From the NCBI GenBank assembly GCA_003695505.1, contig RFIY01000314.1, positions 1 to 7,812 on the forward strand: a stretch of 7,812 nucleotides of DNA, in the 5' to 3' direction. Source of the DNA: J088 sp003695505 [NCBI: Candidatus Dadabacteria bacterium] (GTDB taxonomy: Bacteria; J088). A program made the translations under genes and the position numbers. Below, piece after piece: positions 6,547 through 7,812 of the stretch (within the stretch, counting starts at the first letter, position 1; each line of letters begins with the position of its first letter). The notes beneath the pieces are model-generated. The model made no database searches. It was not told where the DNA came from and worked only from the letters and a program-made list of their open reading frames with translations.

Positions 6547-7812
6547 CTACACCTCTTCTTCGGCAACGCGGCCGCTAAACTTCGCAACGATTTCCTGGGC
6601 AATGCTGTTCGGCACGGGTTCATACCGCTCGAACTGCATTGTGTAATTCCCGCGACCTTGCGTCATGGAGCGCAATTCGGTCGCATAACCAAACATTTCA
6701 GAAAGCGGGACATCCGCCGTGATCACCTGCGCATTACCGCGCATGGCCATCCCCTGGACGCGGCCGCGGCGACTGTTCAGATCGCCGATCACATCCCCCA
6801 TATACTCTTCGGGGACAACGACCTCGACCTTCATGATCGGCTCGAGCAACTGCGGCCCGGCCTGCCGGAAGCCCTGCTTGAAACACATCGATCCAGCAAT
6901 CTTGAACGCCATTTCGCTGGAGTCGACGTCGTGGAACGAACCATCAAACAGCCGCGCCTTGACACCGACAACCGGGTAGCCGGCCAGCACGCCGTTTTCC
7001 ATCGCCTCACGAATCCCCTTTTCGACAGCGGGGATGTATTCGCGCGGGATCGTACCACCATGAATGTCGTTGACGAACTCGAACACCTCTTCATCGGTGG
7101 GTTCGAAATCCATGATGACGTGGCCGTATTGTCCACGACCACCAGTCTGCTTGATATATTTGGCTTCGATGTTCGTGGCCGGCTTCGAAATCGTCTCGCG
7201 ATAGGCCACCTGAGGCGCACCCACGTTGGCCTCGACCTTGAACTCGCGAAACAGGCGGTCGACGATGATCTCGAGGTGAAGCTCACCCATTCCGGCGATA
7301 ATCGTCTGCCCGGTTTCGTGGTCGACGTGCACACGGAAACTCGGATCCTCTACCGCCAGCTTGGCCAGTGCGGTCGACAGCTTTTCGTGGTCGGCCTTGG
7401 TTTTTGGCTCGATCGCGACCGAGATCACCGGCTCCGGGAACTCCATCTTTTCGAGGAGGACCGGCGCCTTGGGATCGCACAGCGTATCGCCGGTCACGAC
7501 ATTTTTGAGTCCAACGATCGCACCAATCTCGCCGGCTGGCAGGCTGTCGACCTCTTCACGCTTGTTGGCGTGCATCCGCAGCACCCGCCCGACGCGCTCC
7601 TTCTTGCCGCTGTTGGCATTCAATACATAGCTGGAACTGTCGAGCACGCCAGAATAGACGCGAACGTAGCTCAACTGCCCGACGAACGGATCGGACTGAA
7701 TCTTGAAGGCAATCGCCGCGAGCGGTTCCTCATCCGACGGATGACGCACGACCTCACCCTCGCCTTCCACTTCGTGCCCGACGATCTCGCCGATATCGAG
7801 CGGACTCGGCAG
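6547..7812 (-). CDS. fusA: Elongation factor G, C-terminal 421 residues (runs off right edge)
   Basis: The frame is open to the right edge, so the true start and the GTPase domain lie outside; no start within the window should be taken as real. EF-G uses GTP to move tRNAs and mRNA through the ribosome and, with RRF, to recycle it. The fragment opens [10 protein letters not shown], the link after the G domain. Domain II covers about residues 30-115 ([15 protein letters not shown], then NVVTGDTLC). Domain III covers about 127-200, with [10 protein letters not shown] at 173-182. Domain IV covers about 205-325, with its decoding-site loop [13 protein letters not shown] at 301-313; H304 matches the E. 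coli tip histidine. Domain V runs to about 410 and includes [17 protein letters not shown]. It ends VAEEEV, TAG. The sequence looks like a standard translocase, not a diverged paralogue. Confidence 0.98.
   Translation of the reverse strand: MPSPLDIGEIVGHEVEGEGEVVRHPSDEEPLAAIAFKIQSDPFVGQLSYVRVYSGVLDSSSYVLNANSGKKERVGRVLRMHANKREEVDSLPAGEIGAIVGLKNVVTGDTLCDPKAPVLLEKMEFPEPVISVAIEPKTKADHEKLSTALAKLAVEDPSFRVHVDHETGQTIIAGMGELHLEIIVDRLFREFKVEANVGAPQVAYRETISKPATNIEAKYIKQTGGRGQYGHVIMDFEPTDEEVFEFVNDIHGGTIPREYIPAVEKGIREAMENGVLAGYPVVGVKARLFDGSFHDVDSSEMAFKIAGSMCFKQGFRQAGPQLLEPIMKVEVVVPEEYMGDVIGDLNSRRGRVQGMAMRGNAQVITADVPLSEMFGYATELRSMTQGRGNYTMQFERYEPVPNSIAQEIVAKFSGRVAEEEV
6552..6555 (-). promoter_or_regulatory. 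Shine-Dalgarno of rpsJ inside the end of fusA
   Basis: GAGG on the minus strand, 7 nt before the ATG at 6544 and within the last codons of fusA. It shows that S10 translation starts on the fusA transcript without any separate leader. Confidence 0.65.

Larger units (their letters stand above)
1..7812 (-). other. str-S10-spc ribosomal protein gene cluster (window holds an internal part)
   Basis: All seventeen genes lie on the minus strand in the canonical bacterial order, from fusA through S10, L3, L4, L23, L2, S19, L22, S3, L16, L29, S17, L14, L24, L5 and S14 to S8. Intergenic distances range from a 4-nt overlap to 27 nt, so coding sequence fills essentially the whole window. No hairpin with a T-tract and no promoter-like pair stood out at any junction. 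By family knowledge rpsG and rpsL would be expected beyond the right edge, and rplF, rplR, rpsE, rplO and secY beyond the left edge; neither is visible. A single long transcript is an inference from the spacing. Confidence 0.95.

Noticed and set aside
6547-7770. Treating the GTG at 7770 as the start of a separate 407-residue EF-G-like protein.
   Set aside because: The frame stays open to the right edge and the residues upstream ([10 protein letters not shown]...) are typical EF-G, so this is simply an internal valine codon of fusA.
1-7812. Search for CRISPR repeats, insertion elements, tRNA or rRNA genes, terminators and attachment sites.
   Set aside because: None seen. Coding sequence of core genes fills the window, with no gap above 27 nt and no direct or inverted repeat that stands out by eye.

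Overview
The window is a single run of seventeen translation genes, all on the minus strand, so transcription runs from the right edge (7812) to the left edge (1). In order of transcription they are fusA (C-terminal part only), rpsJ, rplC, rplD, rplW, rplB, rpsS, rplV, rpsC, rplP, rpmC, rpsQ, rplN, rplX, rplE, rpsZ (zinc-type rpsN) and rpsH (first 34 codons only). This is the conserved bacterial str-S10-spc ribosomal protein cluster. The window starts inside the last gene of the str part and ends inside the spc part.

Region by region: 6547-7812 holds the last 421 residues of elongation factor G. 1574-6544 holds the full S10-type block (S10, L3, L4, L23, L2, S19, L22, S3, L16, L29, S17). 1-1561 holds the start of the spc block (L14, L24, L5, S14, then the start of S8). 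Packing is extreme. The largest gap is 27 nt (rplC to rplD) and four junctions have overlapping stop and start codons. I see no terminator, no convincing promoter and no non-coding stretch long enough for an RNA leader. The genes are most simply read as one polycistronic unit with translational coupling. Three genes (rplE, rplP, rpsC) start with GTG, each fixed by a Shine-Dalgarno sequence about 7 nt upstream.

Organism: a bacterium of moderately high GC (roughly 60 percent by eye) using the standard code, with TAA, TGA and TAG all used as stops. The S14 is the short four-cysteine zinc form. There is no tuf gene between fusA and rpsJ, where many bacteria carry one; fusA ends 2 nt before rpsJ. 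These features, with the style of the L4, L16 and S10 sequences, loosely suggest Chloroflexota (Thermomicrobia or Chloroflexia-like). That is an unverified impression; a relative in another phylum with zinc-type S14 is possible.

The products work together at translation. L2, L3, L4, L14, L16, L22, L23, L24, L29 and L5 build the large subunit, including the peptidyl transferase surroundings (L2, L3, L4), the exit tunnel (L4, L22, L23, L24, L29), the tRNA accommodation side (L16) and the central protuberance (L5). S3, S8, S10, S14, S17 and S19 build the small subunit, with S3, S10, S14 and S19 in the head. EF-G drives translocation. I found no unknown system here. The points worth a second look are the fused fusA-rpsJ junction without tuf, the absence of an S10 leader, and a very long antisense open frame that I judge to be a codon-usage shadow.
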